64,000 nucleotides of DNA, from assembly GCF_013204845.1 (NCBI RefSeq), contig NZ_JABMKY010000027.1, positions 61,355 through 125,354 on the forward strand, written 5' to 3'. Below are positions 62,557 through 64,000 of this stretch, in pieces; position 1 is the first letter of the stretch; the number at the start of each line of letters is the position of its first letter. A program made the position numbers and the translations under genes. This DNA is from Paenibacillus qinlingensis (lineage in GTDB: Bacteria > Bacillota > Bacilli > Paenibacillales > NBRC-103111). The notes below the pieces were generated by a model. That model did no database searches, had not been told where the DNA came from, and worked only from the letters and a program-made list of their open reading frames with translations.

Positions 62557-63513
62557 GTGAAAAAAGCAATAACCCTTATTCTTATGTCCATGCTGGTCGT
62601 TGGTATGTTGTCCGCATGCGGCGCCAAATCGACTTCCACGAAAAGTTCTCCAAGCCCAGCTGCTTCCAGTTCGGGAGAAATAAAAATTACCCACCCTCTC
62701 GGAACAGCGACCGTTAAGAAAAACCCGCAAAAAATCGCTGTTTTCGATTACGCCACGCTCGATACGCTGAATAAATTAGGCATCGAAGTTTCCGCGCTTC
62801 CAAAAGCGACACTTCCGAAGTACTTGTCCAAATACAATGATGCCAAATACACAGAGGCAGGTACGTTGTTTGAACCGGATTTTGAGAAACTGAACAAATT
62901 GAAGCCCGATGTGATTTTCATTGGTGCTCGAACAGCAGCAGCTTACAAGGAGCTTGAGAAAATCGCGCCAACGATCCAAATGTCCCTCGACTATACCAAA
63001 TATGCGGATTCCTTTGCTGCGAATCTGAATGTGATTGGTCAAGTTTTTGGCAAAGAGAAGGAAGTCGCAAGCGAGCTGAAAACGATTAATTCCTCGATCG
63101 CTGATCTCAAAGCAAAATCCGGTTCCAGCAAAACACTTATTGTACTGACAACGGGTGGTAAAACGAGCGCATATGGCTTAGGCTCCCGCTTCTCCATCAT
63201 TCATGATAGCTATGGATTCACGCCAGTAGATAGCAAAATCGAAGTATCTCCGCATGGTCAAAGCATTTCGAACGAATACATTGCCGAGAAAAATCCAGAC
63301 GTTCTGTTCGTCATCGATCGTGATACGGTTGCCGGAGGCGCTGCTGGCGCTGCACCCGCTAAAACAATTATTGAAAATGATTTAGTAAAGAAAACCAATG
63401 CTTATAAAAATGGTAGAATTGTTTATTTAGATGCGAACTACTGGTACCTCTCCGGTGGCGGCTTGCAGTCCGACCTGGAAATGGTAAAGGAAGCCACGCA
63501 AGCGATTAAATAA
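62557..63513 (+). CDS. yclQ: Ferric siderophore-binding lipoprotein, YclQ-like
   Basis: 318 residues. Lipoprotein signal with lipobox MLSAC (Cys ~21), Ser-rich linker, then a class III binding fold (KIAVFDYATLDTLNKLGIEV, KPDVIFIGARTAAAYKELEKI). YclQ of Bacillus binds petrobactin. GAGTGA-type ribosome site upstream. Delivers ferri-siderophore to the YclNOP-like transporter. Confidence 0.92.
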   Translation: MKKAITLILMSMLVVGMLSACGAKSTSTKSSPSPAASSSGEIKITHPLGTATVKKNPQKIAVFDYATLDTLNKLGIEVSALPKATLPKYLSKYNDAKYTEAGTLFEPDFEKLNKLKPDVIFIGARTAAAYKELEKIAPTIQMSLDYTKYADSFAANLNVIGQVFGKEKEVASELKTINSSIADLKAKSGSSKTLIVLTTGGKTSAYGLGSRFSIIHDSYGFTPVDSKIEVSPHGQSISNEYIAEKNPDVLFVIDRDTVAGGAAGAAPAKTIIENDLVKKTNAYKNGRIVYLDANYWYLSGGGLQSDLEMVKEATQAIK

Positions 63514-63537
63514 TAGAATCGAAAGGAGATCAGTAGT

Positions 63538-63864
63538 GTGCTTATTCAACAAAGAACCATTATTGTACAACCTGGTAATAGCGACAAAGTTGTGGAACGC
63601 TTTAGCAAGGAAGGGCCGTTGGACGGCATGGAAGGCCTTATCGATGTGACCGTTATGGTTAATAAGCGGAGCAAGGAGTCTGAAGAGGTCGTTGTTTTCA
63701 TTCGTTGGGAATCCGAGCAGGCGTGGAAAAACTGGGAGAAAAGCCCCGAGCATCTGGCGGGCCACCGCAATAGTAAAGGGCAGGAACGCCCTGAATACGT
63801 CATTTCATCGAATGTAAGCATGTTTGATGTGAAGAAAGTGCGGCCCGGCCAGTTCGGGAAATAA
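63538..63864 (+). CDS. Heme-degrading monooxygenase family protein (IsdG/HmoA-like)
   Basis: 108 residues of the dimeric alpha/beta-barrel ABM fold. Contains GLIDVTVMVNK, VVFIRWESEQAW, NWEKSPEH with a candidate heme-ligand His near the end of the first half. Cleaves heme to release iron in relatives; other ABM enzymes act on quinones. GTG start with AAAGGAG 9 nt upstream. Last gene of the Fur-controlled operon, which supports a role in iron supply. Confidence 0.85.
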   Translation: MLIQQRTIIVQPGNSDKVVERFSKEGPLDGMEGLIDVTVMVNKRSKESEEVVVFIRWESEQAWKNWEKSPEHLAGHRNSKGQERPEYVISSNVSMFDVKKVRPGQFGK

Positions 63865-63916
63865 AAGGCGGCGCGGGGTATCCGAGGCCACTGAAAAAGT
63901 CTATTCATAGGAAAAG

Positions 63917-63958
63917 GTACAGACCTTCAAGAAAATTGAAGCGGCTGTACTTTTTTTT
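63917..63958 (+). terminator. Terminator of the iron operon
   Basis: GTACAG.CC pairs with GGCTGTAC, with inner TTCAA/TTGAA pairing, followed by eight T. Confidence 0.88.
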
Positions 63959-63962
63959 GCTC

Positions 63963-64000
63963 TATAATAGAGTCATCACAAAAAGTAGGTGAGAGCGGAT
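63963..64000 (+). promoter_or_regulatory. Promoter and ribosome site of the next gene (start lies outside)
   Basis: TATAAT at 63963-63968 and AGGTGAG near 63987-63994 lie before the window edge. The final bases GGAT could be completed by G to a start codon just outside. No good -35 was found because the terminator occupies that position. Confidence 0.4.

Noticed and set aside
1..64000. Insertion sequences, prophage, tRNA or rRNA genes
   Set aside because: No transposase, integrase or phage-like ORF and no tRNA/rRNA-like sequence was found on either strand.

Overview
The window looks like chromosomal DNA of a Paenibacillus-type, endospore-forming Firmicute. The grounds are a gerA-type germinant receptor operon, strong AAGGAGG ribosome sites with many TTG/GTG starts, YesMN-type two-component pairs beside carbohydrate ABC transporters, a Btr-like AraC/binding-protein regulator, and a variant purine riboswitch of the kind reported only from Paenibacillaceae. 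No rRNA, tRNA, transposase, prophage or CRISPR-cas genes were seen. Gene density is normal and most genes fall in short operons.

Layout. 0-6.9 kb: the C-terminal end of a multicopper oxidase; a riboswitch-controlled 8-oxoguanine deaminase; a cyclic-nucleotide-domain/SLC13 transporter fusion; a cold-shock protein; a small XRE regulator; a MazG-like pyrophosphohydrolase; and a secreted NlpC/P60 peptidase. 7.0-25.9 kb, minus strand: a locus for uptake and breakdown of a uronic-acid polysaccharide or its oligomers. It has two heparinase II/III-like lyases without signal peptides, an SDR reductase, and two complete sets of sugar ABC importer plus two-component system. 26.0-30.2 kb: ger operon with a small extra membrane gene. 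30.3-35.3 kb: TetR-controlled MMPL exporter and an acyl-lipid desaturase. 35.9-38.6 kb: MhqR/MhqO/MhqD-like quinone and electrophile detoxification genes. 38.9-46 kb: an MFS exporter, a cupin, an ArsR/SRPBCC pair and a heterodimeric ABC exporter. 46.2-54.3 kb: an exported two-repeat protein, thrC, membrane and stalk-domain proteins, an ABC-2 exporter and rlmN. 54.5-63.9 kb: a Fur-controlled siderophore system (stand-alone YusV-like ATPase, Btr-like regulator, YclNOPQ-like importer, heme-degrading monooxygenase) with an MCP and a HAD hydrolase between.

Regulation can be read directly at several places. The riboswitch has a terminator that competes with the aptamer. Matched operator pairs sit in front of both the regulator and its target for the TetR/MMPL and MarR/dioxygenase systems. 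The ArsR operator fills the spacer of its own promoter, and the transcript appears leaderless. Two Fur boxes mark the iron genes.

The least explained structure is a set of five intergenic elements of about 180-190 bp (2.15, 18.99, 35.60, 42.00 and 48.73 kb). All share one architecture: two ~50-bp units followed by two inverted ~50-bp units, so each could fold back on itself. There are three sequence types. Two of the elements lead directly into G-quadruplex-prone repeats, one of them a 19-copy GCGGGT array, and two are preceded by C/T-rich low-complexity tracts.
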